This document shows positions 32,796 to 41,938 of a stretch of DNA of 42,099 bases, one piece after another. The stretch comes from an uncultured Chitinophagales bacterium (GTDB lineage Bacteria > Bacteroidota > Bacteroidia > Chitinophagales > JAHDHT01). A model generated the notes under the pieces. It did no database searches. It was not told the DNA's origin and worked only from the letters and a program-made list of their open reading frames with translations. Position numbers and translations under genes: made by a program. Position 1 is the first letter of the stretch. Every line of letters starts with the position of its first letter. Where the stretch lies: NCBI GenBank assembly GCA_938023075.1, contig CALHDG010000197.1, positions 1 to 42,099 on the forward strand, in the 5' to 3' direction.

Positions 32796-34586
32796 ATGAA
32801 ACATCTTAAATATCTACATAAGTACTTTCTGAAATATAAATTTCATTTTTTCGGAGGAATTATTTTTGTAACCATTTCTAACATTTTCGGTATCATACCT
32901 CCACGTTTAATACGGTATGCTTTTGATATGGTTAAAGAAAACCTGTCTTATTTTCAATTAATCAATGGTTTTGCTCAACAAGATGGCTATTATTCCTACA
33001 TCAGCAAGTCGCTTTTGTTATTTGCAGGTTTGGTTTTGCTTATGGCAGTGCTAAAAGGCTTGTTTATGTTTCTTATGCGCCAAACCCTAATAGTAATGTC
33101 AAGACATATTGAGTATGATTTAAAAAATGAGCTATATCAGCATTATCAAAGGTTAAGTGTAGCATTTTATAAAAGAAATCAAACCGGCGATTTAATGTCT
33201 CGCGCTACCGAAGATGTTTCTAAGGTTCGTATGTATCTTGGTCCGGCGGTTTTATATACCATCAATACCATGGTACTTTTTATTGTTGTTATTTGGACGA
33301 TGATTAGCGTAAACCCCAATCTTACTTTTTATGTGCTGCTGCCGCTACCTATTTTATCTATATCTATTTATTATGTGAGTAGCATTATCAACAAAAAAAG
33401 CGAACGTATTCAAGAACAACTATCTACCTTAACTAACGTTGCTCAAGAAAATTATAACGGTATACGGGTGGTAAAAACCTATGTGCAAGAGCCCCCTGTT
33501 ATCAATTATTTTAGTGAAGAAAGCGAAACATATAAAACAGAAAGTTTGGGTTTGGTAAAAGTGCAAGCCCTTTTTTTTCCATTAATGATTTTATTGGTAG
33601 GTGCCAGTACTATTTTAACCATTTTTATAGGTGGACTACAAGTAGCGAAAGGTACCATAACTGCCGGAAATATTGCTGAGTTTGTTATTTACGTAAACAT
33701 GTTAATATGGCCCGTTACCTCAATTGGATGGATTGCTTCAATCATCCAACAAGCAGCAGCCTCACAAAAAAGAATTAACGAATTTTTGTTGACCCAACCA
33801 GAAATACAAAATGAAAATGCCAAAAACGTCCAAATAAAAGGACATATAGTCTATAAAAATGTACAATTCACGTATCCAGATTCGGGCATTAAGGCTTTGA
33901 AGCAAATAAATTTAGAAATTTTACCCGGTGAAAAAGTAGCCATTGTAGGCAAAACCGGATCAGGAAAAAGCACTATTATTGACCTACTTTTGCGCATGTA
34001 TGATGTTGATGATGGTGCCATATGGATTGATGGACAGCCAATAAAACAAATTGATTTACAAAGCATTCGGCAAAATATAGCTTATGTACCGCAAGATGTA
34101 TTTTTATTTTCTGATACCATTACCAATAACATCAATTTCGGAATTGACGATATTAACTTTGAAACTATTGAAAATACAGCAGCTACAGCCAAAATACATC
34201 AAGAAATAAAGCGATTACCTAATGCTTATGCCACTAAAATTGGTGAGCGTGGTGTAACCCTATCAGGAGGGCAAAAACAGCGCATTTCTATAGCTAGAGC
34301 CTTATTAAAAGAGGTGCCGGTTTTAATTATGGATGACAGTCTTTCGGCAGTAGATGCGCACACCGAAAAAGAAATTTTCACTAATTTGATGAATAGGTGG
34401 AAAAACCAAACAGTAATACTAATAACTCACCGGATTTTTGCCTTAAAAGAGTTTGATAAAATATTTATTGTAGAAAATGGCACGATAGTTGATTGGGGCG
34501 ATCATAAGTCGTTGCTACAACGGAAGGGTTTGTATTTTGAACTTTTTGAAAAGCAGCAGAAAACGAAAATGAGTAACATAGAATAG
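32796..34586 (+). CDS. ABC exporter, fused permease and ATPase (MsbA/multidrug type)
   Basis: A 596-residue half-transporter in the inner membrane: six-helix permease (about 15-315) and ATPase (about 340-590). Walker A GKTGSGKST (385-393), signature LSGGQ (489-493), Walker B VLIMDD (508-513 with Asp513 as the metal ligand and Asp514 next), D-loop SAVD, H-loop His545 (LITHR). Asp514 replaces the catalytic Glu usual after Walker B, as in the degenerate subunit of heterodimeric exporters; no partner half is adjacent. Substrate could be lipid A, drugs or peptides. The DUF3276 gene follows 35 bp downstream. Confidence 0.9.
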   Translation: MKHLKYLHKYFLKYKFHFFGGIIFVTISNIFGIIPPRLIRYAFDMVKENLSYFQLINGFAQQDGYYSYISKSLLLFAGLVLLMAVLKGLFMFLMRQTLIVMSRHIEYDLKNELYQHYQRLSVAFYKRNQTGDLMSRATEDVSKVRMYLGPAVLYTINTMVLFIVVIWTMISVNPNLTFYVLLPLPILSISIYYVSSIINKKSERIQEQLSTLTNVAQENYNGIRVVKTYVQEPPVINYFSEESETYKTESLGLVKVQALFFPLMILLVGASTILTIFIGGLQVAKGTITAGNIAEFVIYVNMLIWPVTSIGWIASIIQQAAASQKRINEFLLTQPEIQNENAKNVQIKGHIVYKNVQFTYPDSGIKALKQINLEILPGEKVAIVGKTGSGKSTIIDLLLRMYDVDDGAIWIDGQPIKQIDLQSIRQNIAYVPQDVFLFSDTITNNINFGIDDINFETIENTAATAKIHQEIKRLPNAYATKIGERGVTLSGGQKQRISIARALLKEVPVLIMDDSLSAVDAHTEKEIFTNLMNRWKNQTVILITHRIFALKEFDKIFIVENGTIVDWGDHKSLLQRKGLYFELFEKQQKTKMSNIE

Positions 34587-34621
34587 CAAAATTAATTTTC
34601 AAAATTTAAAAAAGTATTATT

Positions 34622-35104
34622 GTGGAGCAAGAAAGCAACAAACAACAAAATGGCGTTTATTCTAAAGTGATACGTGCCGGCAGAAGAAGAACTTATTTTT
34701 TTGATGTAAGATCGACAAAAAACGAAGAATTTTATTTAACCATAACCGAAAGTAAACGAAAGTTCGATTCAGATGGCTATGAGCGACATAAAGTGCACGT
34801 GTATAAAGAAGATTTCCATAAATTTATTAATGCTATAGAAGATGTAGTTGGCCATATAAAAACCTTAATGCCTAACTATGATTACGACGAATTTACCCGC
34901 CCCGTTCAAACCATTGAATATGATGAACATGGAAATGCCATTAGAGAACCCTACGAACACAGCGAGTCCGATTCTGAAACAGAGACTGCAGATACAGAAG
35001 TAGTTTCAGATCAAGTTGACACTAATCAAACTTTTGACAGTGAACCAACTACAGAAACAAGTACAGATAATGTAATTGATGATGAGGATTTAAAGTGGGA
35101 CTAA
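34622..35104 (+). CDS. DUF3276 / PUR-alpha-like nucleic-acid-binding protein
   Basis: A 160-residue cytoplasmic protein with a GTG start. The PUR-like domain is residues ~12-95 (YSKVIRAGRRRTYFFDVRST, EEFYLTITESKRKFDSDGYE, HKVHVYKEDFHKFINAIEDV), followed by an acidic Glu/Thr/Asp tail of ~65 residues. Relatives in Borrelia (BpuR) bind DNA and RNA. It follows the ABC exporter and ends at a strong terminator, so the two form one unit. Confidence 0.88.
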   Translation: MEQESNKQQNGVYSKVIRAGRRRTYFFDVRSTKNEEFYLTITESKRKFDSDGYERHKVHVYKEDFHKFINAIEDVVGHIKTLMPNYDYDEFTRPVQTIEYDEHGNAIREPYEHSESDSETETADTEVVSDQVDTNQTFDSEPTTETSTDNVIDDEDLKWD

Positions 35105-35140
35105 ATTTAACGTAAATTCCAAAACCCTACTCTGAATGTT

Positions 35141-35176
35141 AAAAAAAAGGATCTTATACTCGTAAGATCCTTTTTT
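35141..35176 (+). terminator. Strong terminator after DUF3276
   Basis: GGATCTTA (35149-35156) and TAAGATCC (35163-35170) form a perfect 8-bp stem with a 6-nt loop, preceded by A8 and followed by T6; the A and T runs extend the stem. Confidence 0.92.
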
Positions 35177-35212
35177 GCATTTTAATTTGATTTTTAGATT
35201 AGGTGTATCAAT

Positions 35213-35240
35213 GTTGGAGTTTGTAATTTGATTTTTGGAG
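35213..35240 (+). promoter_or_regulatory. Candidate promoter of the porV-porU2 unit
   Basis: TATTTTTG at 35233-35240 is an exact TAnnTTTG -7 box, with GTTG at 35213-35216 as a possible -33 element 16 bp upstream. It lies between the terminator and porV, leaving a leader of about 215 nt. A weaker alternative is TTTG 35301 / TATCTTTA 35322. Confidence 0.35.
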
Positions 35241-35461
35241 CTTATTTTTGTAACACTATTTAATACTAATTAAGCCTTAGAAATTGTCAATTCGCTTAAC
35301 TTTGTAACAATTTGATGAAGCTATCTTTACATTTATTAAGATTGACACAATTTTTTTATTCCGCCTATCGTTTGTGTATCGTTCATTTTAAAGAAATTTA
35401 AGAATCTCTCCAAAATTATATTAAATTTATTTAATCAAAAACAACAACATCAAGGCTATTT

Positions 35462-36544
35462 ATGATGAAACAAAAATTAGCTATTTTTATAGCAAGTTGG
35501 TTAATCTCATTAAGCTGCATTGCGCAAACATATACCAATAACCAGTTGAATATTGGCGTAGGTGCCCAAGCATACGCTATGGGTAATGCTGTAGTGGCAA
35601 CCATTGATAATACTACGGCAGGGTATTGGAATCCGGCAGGATTAGCTAATATGGGCGAAGGTATACAACCAGCTATTATGCATGCCGAACTATTTGCCGG
35701 CATTTCAAAATTTGATTATCTATCAGTTGCTATGGGGCTTGCTGGAGGAAGCAGCGTAGTTGGCTTGTCTATTTTTAGAAATGGGGTAGATGGCATTCCA
35801 AATACATTATTTGCCGTAGATGGTAATGGAATTTTTAGGCCAGAACAAGTCACCTATTTCTCAAGTTCCGATTATGGAATGATCTTTTCTTTCGCCAAAC
35901 CCAACTTATTGATTGATAACTTGAATGTAGGCATAAACGCGAAAGTATATTACCGGACTGCCGGCGATTTTACCAATGCTTATGGTTTCGGAATTGATAT
36001 TGGCGGACAATATACGCTTGGTGATGTTAAGTTTGGTTTAATGTTAAAAGATATTACCACTACGGTACTTGCATGGAGTTTTAATTTTACCGAAGAAGAA
36101 AAACAAGTTTTCGCAGCAACCGGTAATGATATTCCTGTAAAAAGTACTGAGTTTTCTTACCCAAAAATTAACTTAGGTGCCGCTTACAATTTTGAATTTA
36201 CCGATAAATTAAGTCTATTGGCTGAATTGGATTTGGATATGACCACCGATGGCAAAAGAAATGTGTTGATTGGTAACATTATTGATCCACATTTTGGGTT
36301 AGAGTTCAATTACAACGATTTGGTATTTTTAAGAGGTGGTTTAAACAACATGCAAAAAGGTACCAGTTTTGCCGGTAAAGAAGTTACCTTTATACAACCT
36401 AACCTTGGGGCGGGTATTAAAGTGGCAGATTTACATATTGATTATGCCTTAACCCGCTTTGGAGATTCTAACCAAAGTGTGTTTAGCCATATTTTTAGTT
36501 TAATGTTTGATATTAATCGCGAGAATACCTCAAATAATTTTTAA
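35462..36544 (+). CDS. porV: PorV/PorQ-family outer-membrane protein
   Basis: A 360-residue barrel with signal peptide MMKQKLAIFIASWLISLSCIAQ. It has the FadL-like barrel opening GAQAYAMGNAVVATIDNTTA followed by GYWNPAGLANM, typical of PorV/PorQ proteins, many amphipathic strands, and a C-terminal strand ending IFSLMFDINR. PorV (LptO) shuttles substrates from the T9SS translocon to the PorU sortase. The direct neighbour is a C25-peptidase PorU2-like gene 17 bp downstream, which argues for PorV over PorQ; a paralogue of PorV cannot be excluded. Confidence 0.8.
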   Translation: MMKQKLAIFIASWLISLSCIAQTYTNNQLNIGVGAQAYAMGNAVVATIDNTTAGYWNPAGLANMGEGIQPAIMHAELFAGISKFDYLSVAMGLAGGSSVVGLSIFRNGVDGIPNTLFAVDGNGIFRPEQVTYFSSSDYGMIFSFAKPNLLIDNLNVGINAKVYYRTAGDFTNAYGFGIDIGGQYTLGDVKFGLMLKDITTTVLAWSFNFTEEEKQVFAATGNDIPVKSTEFSYPKINLGAAYNFEFTDKLSLLAELDLDMTTDGKRNVLIGNIIDPHFGLEFNYNDLVFLRGGLNNMQKGTSFAGKEVTFIQPNLGAGIKVADLHIDYALTRFGDSNQSVFSHIFSLMFDINRENTSNNF

Positions 36545-36561
36545 AATAAAAAAACGAAATC

Positions 36562-39500
36562 ATGAAATATATATCTACAATTTTATGCTTTGGATTATTA
36601 CTTTTAACGGTTTTTGGGGCAAAAAGCCAAGGTTATGGTAACGAGTGGGTTGATCTAAGTAAAGATCATTATAAAATAAAAATTGCAGAAGAAGGCGTTT
36701 ATCGTATTTCAAAAAGTGTATTAGAAAGTAACGGAATATTAGCTAATGGTACCGATTATAAAATGTATACCGATGGTAAAGAAGTACCGTTGTATGTCTC
36801 CAATTCAGGTCAGTTGGGTGGCAACGATTTTATAGAATTTTATGCCAATAAATTAGATGGCTCGTTTGATACACAGTTGTTTGAAAAACCTGAAATGCAG
36901 TTGCACACTTATATTAGCCAATTTACCGATACGGCTGTCTATTTTCTGTTAATAGATCCAAATGCAACTAACTTAAGGTTAAACAATACGGTAAATAACT
37001 TAACCGGAGCACCTGCTGCCGAAGAATACTTTATACACGAAGGTTTATATGTAGGTAATAATTCTCATAGTTTAGGAGTGGGTAAACGTTTTAGCGGAGT
37101 AAATGTACATTTTTCTGATTATGAAGAAGGTGAAGGTTGGATGGGGAATCAATTTTCGGCTAGCAATCCACTAGCTCCAAATTCAATTAAAATTAATGTT
37201 CCTACACCCAATATTTACCCTAATGGACCCAGCGCAGATATTGAGTTAAAAGTGTTGGGGGTTTCTGATGACTTCTTTACCAATAACGACCATACCTTAC
37301 AAGTAAAATTGAATGGCAACGATATTATATTCGAAAAATTTGAAGGTTATACTGTTCAGAAATATGAAATTGACAATTACGCTTTGCCAAAATTGTCTAG
37401 CCCCAATACCGAATTTGAATTGAGTGCCTTAGGCTTTGCTTCTAAAGCTGATAATCAAACAACATCCTATATTTCGGTTAAATATCCTCGAAATTTTAAT
37501 TTTGCTAATATCAATCAACTTTTATTTAATTTACTAACAAATGGAACAACATCTGATTTAATTGAAATTACCGACTTCCCTACAGGAGGGGTGGCTCCAA
37601 TTATGTTAGATTTACATAACAATATTCGTATAGAAGGTATTATATCGGGTAACAAAGTAAGTTATCATTTGCCTGCCGCTTCTAATAACAATAGAAAATT
37701 ATTTATCTACCAAAATACAGGAAGTATTGTAAAACAAGTAAGCCAACTTGTTAAGCGGCAGTTTATTGATTTTACAAAAGCCGAGAATCAGGGAAATTAT
37801 GTCATCGTTTCACAAACCGGATTAATGCAAGATGGTTCTGTGAATGAATATGCAGCCTATCGTTCATCAACAGAAGGTGGTGACTACAAAACAGTGGTAG
37901 CTGATGTAGAATTATTGTACGATCAATTTGCGCACGGCATTCGCAAGCATCCATTATCTATTAAAAATTTTATGCAATATGCCTCAAATGTTTGGGAGGT
38001 AAAACCTGAAAACTTATTTTTAATAGGTAAATCGATAAAAAATTCTAAATGTAGAACTACACCAATTAACTGGCAAAAAAATCTAGTACCCACTTACGGA
38101 GATACCCCATCTGATTTACAATTTTCTATACCTAAAGGTAAAGTTTTACCAACAATTGCTGTTGGCAGATTAAGTGCCTTTCTTGATGATGCTGGAAATT
38201 CTACTCACACAAAAGATTATTTAAGTAAAGTAAGAGAATATGAAACCGCAAATGTATACACATGTAATGAATTAGACTTAGATTGGAAAAAGCAAGTATT
38301 ACATATTGCTGGCGGAGATAATTTAGAACAACAACAAGATTTTGCCCGATCCCTTAAAAAAAGAGAACGCATAATTGAAGATACTTTATATGGAGGCTAC
38401 GTACATAACTTATTTAAGCAAGGGGGAGTAATAGATATTCCGCCAACAGAATTTGTTGATTATTTGATAAACGATTTAGGTTTAGGGCTAATCTGTTTTT
38501 ATGGGCACGCAAGTGGTTTATTCTGGGAGGTTGACATTGGGCACGCTAATGAATACGACAATAAAGGTAAATATCCTTTTATATTAGCTAACTCATGTTT
38601 TGTAGGTGATATACACAAATCTTTTGGTGAAACAAGCACATTATCTATGTCAGAAGAATGGGTTTTAGAAGCCGATGCAGGAGCCATAGGTTATTTAGCC
38701 GGTGTACAGTTTGGTTTCCCGCCTTCTTTAGATGAGTATACCGAAAGCATTTATAGGCAAATTTCTTATAATAATTATAATGGAAGTGTTGGCAGAAGTA
38801 TGATTAATACCGTGACCGAAATTTACGAAGAAAATTATGGAATTTTGATTACCAGTGAAGAAATGGTGTTGGAGGGAGATCCTGCAATTGTAATTGGTTA
38901 TACACCAAAGCCAGAGTTTGAAGTAAAAAACTCTGATATCTTTTTTGAGCCGGCTTTAGTTTCAACAAGGGTCGATTCTTTTAAAGTAAATGTAGTACTT
39001 TCTAACTACGGAACTTACAACACTGCTGATTCTATTACCCTTTGCATTGAACGTAAATATGAAGATGGCACGGTAGAAAATGTGGCAAATCCTCGTTTTG
39101 TTGTCCCATCTTATCAAGATACTTTTAGCGTTAATATTTATACTGATCCTTTAAATGGTTTTGGAGAAAACGAAATTACAGTAAAAGTTGATTGCAACAA
39201 TGAATTAGACGAACTTTGTGAAGATAATAATATATCCATTGCGGAACTATTTATTACTGCCGATAATTTGGTGCCTGTAAACCCTTGTGAGTTTAGTATT
39301 ATGTCGCAGCCAGGTTTTTCTTTACAAGCCTCAACAGCATCGCCTATTTTATTAGAACAAGATTACATTTTTCAAATGGATACTACTGAGCTGTTTAACA
39401 GCAGTTTGTTAAACGAAGGCATAGTGCGTTCTGCCGGTGGAATTGTAGAATGGGAACCGGGGTTTAATTTCTCGGGACCGCAATGGCAAGGTGTGGTGTT

Positions 39501-41832
39501 TTATTGGCGGGTAGCTAAAGTTGACCCGAATGTAACCAACTGGAGAAACAGTTCTTTTATTTACGATGAAAACTTAAATAATGGTTGGAATCAATCACAT
39601 TACTACCAATATAATAGAGGCACAAAATCAAACGATATGAGTTTGAGTGAATTTAGCCGAGAATTTGAATATCGAGATCAAGTAAAAAATGTAAAAGCCT
39701 TAACCGGCTTTGTTGATGATGTTGGCAGTGGCTTAATATGGTCGAATAATGATTGGGCAGAAGTAGATGTTGAATTAAATAATGTAAAAGAAGTAACGTG
39801 GTCTTGCTTAGGCGAAGGTTCGTGCACTTACGATGGAGGTATACAGTTTGTGGTTTTAAACCCTGCAACTTTCGCACCATTAATTAGTGAAATTGAAGAT
39901 GTGGATATGACGCAGTTGCAAGATCCGAATTGCTTTGCTCCAGGACCTTGTTGCGATAACGCAGCTAAAGGTATTTATGGTAATATTCATTGCCGGTCAA
40001 TTGACACGCCTCAATTCGATTTTGAAACCAAAACTATTCAAGATTTACAAGCCATTATTAATTTTTTAGATGCCATACCAAATGGTCATTATGTGCTAAT
40101 TAAGAGTATTCAAAATCATAAATTAGATGTTGCCACTAATCCGCAGGTGGTTTCTTACTTAAATAATATTTATAACCGTATTGAATCGATGGGTGGTTTT
40201 GGCATTAAAAATATACAAAGTAAAATGCCCTTCTTACTCTTTTTAAGAAAAGGGGTAAGCAGTTTTGAACCGGAAGTTCAAATTGGCACTAGTTTAGATG
40301 ATATTTTAGCTTTTGATTTAAATGTAGAAAGCAAATGGTACGAAGGTTCTTTTGAATCTACCTTGGTAGGTCCAGCAGATGAATGGCAATCATTATTTGT
40401 TAAAACGTATAATAACGATCCATCCTTTAACCAAGCAGATCAATTTACCTTAAATGTTTACGGGGTACGCGCCGACGGACGCGTGGATTTATTAACAAAA
40501 GGTCCTGATAGTATTTTAGGTGATCTCACCTTTAACGGTAATGAGTTAATTACCTCTTTATCAAATGTCAATGCCCTATTTTATCCATACATAAAACTTG
40601 AATTGGTTTCTCAAGATCAAGCCAATAACACGCCACCTCAATTAGATTATTGGAGAGTGTTATTTGATGGCGTGACTGAACTCGCTTTTAATACCGGTGA
40701 GGGTTTAATATATGAAGGAGAGCCTTTGTTTATAGACAAGCCTTTCGATTCAACCATTCCGATAGATACTATAGATTTAGGAGAGTCTTTCGATTTATCA
40801 GTAGCTATAGAAAATGTTAGTGGAGTAGATGCCGATAGCATATTAGTGGTATACGAAGTGGTAGATGCGAATAATGTGGTGTATAATGCCGGTTCTTCTT
40901 TACAGGCTCCCTTAGCTGCAGGAGAAAAAGGTACAGCCACGGGGTCGTTTTCAACAAGCCAGTTAAATGGATTAAATTACCTCTACGTAAAGCTTAATCC
41001 AATTGAAGGTAATCCTTATTACCAACGTGAAAAGTTTGGCTTCAACAATATTTTAATTTTACCATTTTATATAGGTGGAGATAATACGAACCCATTATTA
41101 GATGTAACTTTTGATGGAGTACATATTTTAGATGGCGATATTGTTGCAGCACAACCAGAAATTTCGATCACGGTTCGAGATGACAATCCTTTTTTGGCTT
41201 TAGATAATCCTGACATTGTGGATATTGTATTAACTTACCCAGATGGAACAACTGAAGATATTTTTGCGGGTGATTCATCAGTTCAATTTATACCGGCAGA
41301 TATTGATAGATTGAGTGAAGAAAACTTAGCACAAATTTTAATTAACCGGCATTTTACAGAAGATGGTACTTATTGTTTGCAAGTTAATGCAGAAGATGCA
41401 GCAGGCAATGCCTCTGGCGAATTCGCTTATAAAGTAAGCTTTGAAGTAACCAATGCTTCAACTATCTCGCACATTTATAATTATCCAAATCCATTTTCAA
41501 CTTCTACGCAGTTTTTGTTTACCCTTACCGGTTTGCAAGTTCCCGAAGTATTTAAAATACAAATTGTAACAGTAGGTGGTAAAATAGTGCGGGAAATTGA
41601 TAAAACAGAATTGGGTAATTTGCATATTGGCAGAAACATTACCGATTATAAATGGGATGGAAAAGATGAATATGGTGGAGAGTTAGGTAATGGTGTTTAT
41701 TTGTACAGAATTGTTTCTAGCACCAATGGCGAAGAAACCGGTTACTATGATATTTATGCCGAAAGCAATGCTACTGATATAGAAGATCGCTACCATAAGT
41801 CAGGCTTTGGCAAGTTGTATATTATGCGATAA
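36562..41832 (+). CDS. porU2: PorU2-like T9SS sortase / C25 cysteine peptidase
   Basis: A 1756-residue secreted protein. Signal peptide 1-23 (ending AKSQ); N-terminal beta region (YKIKIAEEGVYRISKSVLES, VPLYVSNSG); a gingipain-type C25 domain about 405-770 with His649 in CFYGHASG and Cys679 in ANSCFVGDI, 30 residues apart as in gingipains; a CARDB-like Ig module (about 785-890); a long linker region; Ig-like modules (about 1420-1610); and a FlgD-type T9SS tail from NYPNPF (1640-1645) with WDGKDEYGGELGNGVYLYRI. PorU removes sorting tails and links cargo to A-LPS. PorU of Porphyromonas is ~1150 residues; the extra domains fit the PorU2 group. It could instead be a C25 cargo protease; the porV neighbour favours a sorting role. 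Confidence 0.82.
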   Translation: MKYISTILCFGLLLLTVFGAKSQGYGNEWVDLSKDHYKIKIAEEGVYRISKSVLESNGILANGTDYKMYTDGKEVPLYVSNSGQLGGNDFIEFYANKLDGSFDTQLFEKPEMQLHTYISQFTDTAVYFLLIDPNATNLRLNNTVNNLTGAPAAEEYFIHEGLYVGNNSHSLGVGKRFSGVNVHFSDYEEGEGWMGNQFSASNPLAPNSIKINVPTPNIYPNGPSADIELKVLGVSDDFFTNNDHTLQVKLNGNDIIFEKFEGYTVQKYEIDNYALPKLSSPNTEFELSALGFASKADNQTTSYISVKYPRNFNFANINQLLFNLLTNGTTSDLIEITDFPTGGVAPIMLDLHNNIRIEGIISGNKVSYHLPAASNNNRKLFIYQNTGSIVKQVSQLVKRQFIDFTKAENQGNYVIVSQTGLMQDGSVNEYAAYRSSTEGGDYKTVVADVELLYDQFAHGIRKHPLSIKNFMQYASNVWEVKPENLFLIGKSIKNSKCRTTPINWQKNLVPTYGDTPSDLQFSIPKGKVLPTIAVGRLSAFLDDAGNSTHTKDYLSKVREYETANVYTCNELDLDWKKQVLHIAGGDNLEQQQDFARSLKKRERIIEDTLYGGYVHNLFKQGGVIDIPPTEFVDYLINDLGLGLICFYGHASGLFWEVDIGHANEYDNKGKYPFILANSCFVGDIHKSFGETSTLSMSEEWVLEADAGAIGYLAGVQFGFPPSLDEYTESIYRQISYNNYNGSVGRSMINTVTEIYEENYGILITSEEMVLEGDPAIVIGYTPKPEFEVKNSDIFFEPALVSTRVDSFKVNVVLSNYGTYNTADSITLCIERKYEDGTVENVANPRFVVPSYQDTFSVNIYTDPLNGFGENEITVKVDCNNELDELCEDNNISIAELFITADNLVPVNPCEFSIMSQPGFSLQASTASPILLEQDYIFQMDTTELFNSSLLNEGIVRSAGGIVEWEPGFNFSGPQWQGVVFYWRVAKVDPNVTNWRNSSFIYDENLNNGWNQSHYYQYNRGTKSNDMSLSEFSREFEYRDQVKNVKALTGFVDDVGSGLIWSNNDWAEVDVELNNVKEVTWSCLGEGSCTYDGGIQFVVLNPATFAPLISEIEDVDMTQLQDPNCFAPGPCCDNAAKGIYGNIHCRSIDTPQFDFETKTIQDLQAIINFLDAIPNGHYVLIKSIQNHKLDVATNPQVVSYLNNIYNRIESMGGFGIKNIQSKMPFLLFLRKGVSSFEPEVQIGTSLDDILAFDLNVESKWYEGSFESTLVGPADEWQSLFVKTYNNDPSFNQADQFTLNVYGVRADGRVDLLTKGPDSILGDLTFNGNELITSLSNVNALFYPYIKLELVSQDQANNTPPQLDYWRVLFDGVTELAFNTGEGLIYEGEPLFIDKPFDSTIPIDTIDLGESFDLSVAIENVSGVDADSILVVYEVVDANNVVYNAGSSLQAPLAAGEKGTATGSFSTSQLNGLNYLYVKLNPIEGNPYYQREKFGFNNILILPFYIGGDNTNPLLDVTFDGVHILDGDIVAAQPEISITVRDDNPFLALDNPDIVDIVLTYPDGTTEDIFAGDSSVQFIPADIDRLSEENLAQILINRHFTEDGTYCLQVNAEDAAGNASGEFAYKVSFEVTNASTISHIYNYPNPFSTSTQFLFTLTGLQVPEVFKIQIVTVGGKIVREIDKTELGNLHIGRNITDYKWDGKDEYGGELGNGVYLYRIVSSTNGEETGYYDIYAESNATDIEDRYHKSGFGKLYIMR

Positions 41833-41897
41833 AACGGCTAATTCTTATCAGGAAGTAGCGTTGCATCGCAAAAAAGAAAACATTTAGAATTTATTTG

Positions 41898-41925
41898 AAA
41901 GGAGGGCAATTGTCCTCCTTTTTTT
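41898..41925 (+). terminator. Terminator of the porV-porU2 unit
   Basis: GGAGGGC (41901-41907) pairs with GTCCTCC (41912-41918) around AATT, one G-T pair, extended by flanking A and T, followed by a T run to 41925. Confidence 0.9.
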
Positions 41926-41938
41926 GAGGTAGCCATTA

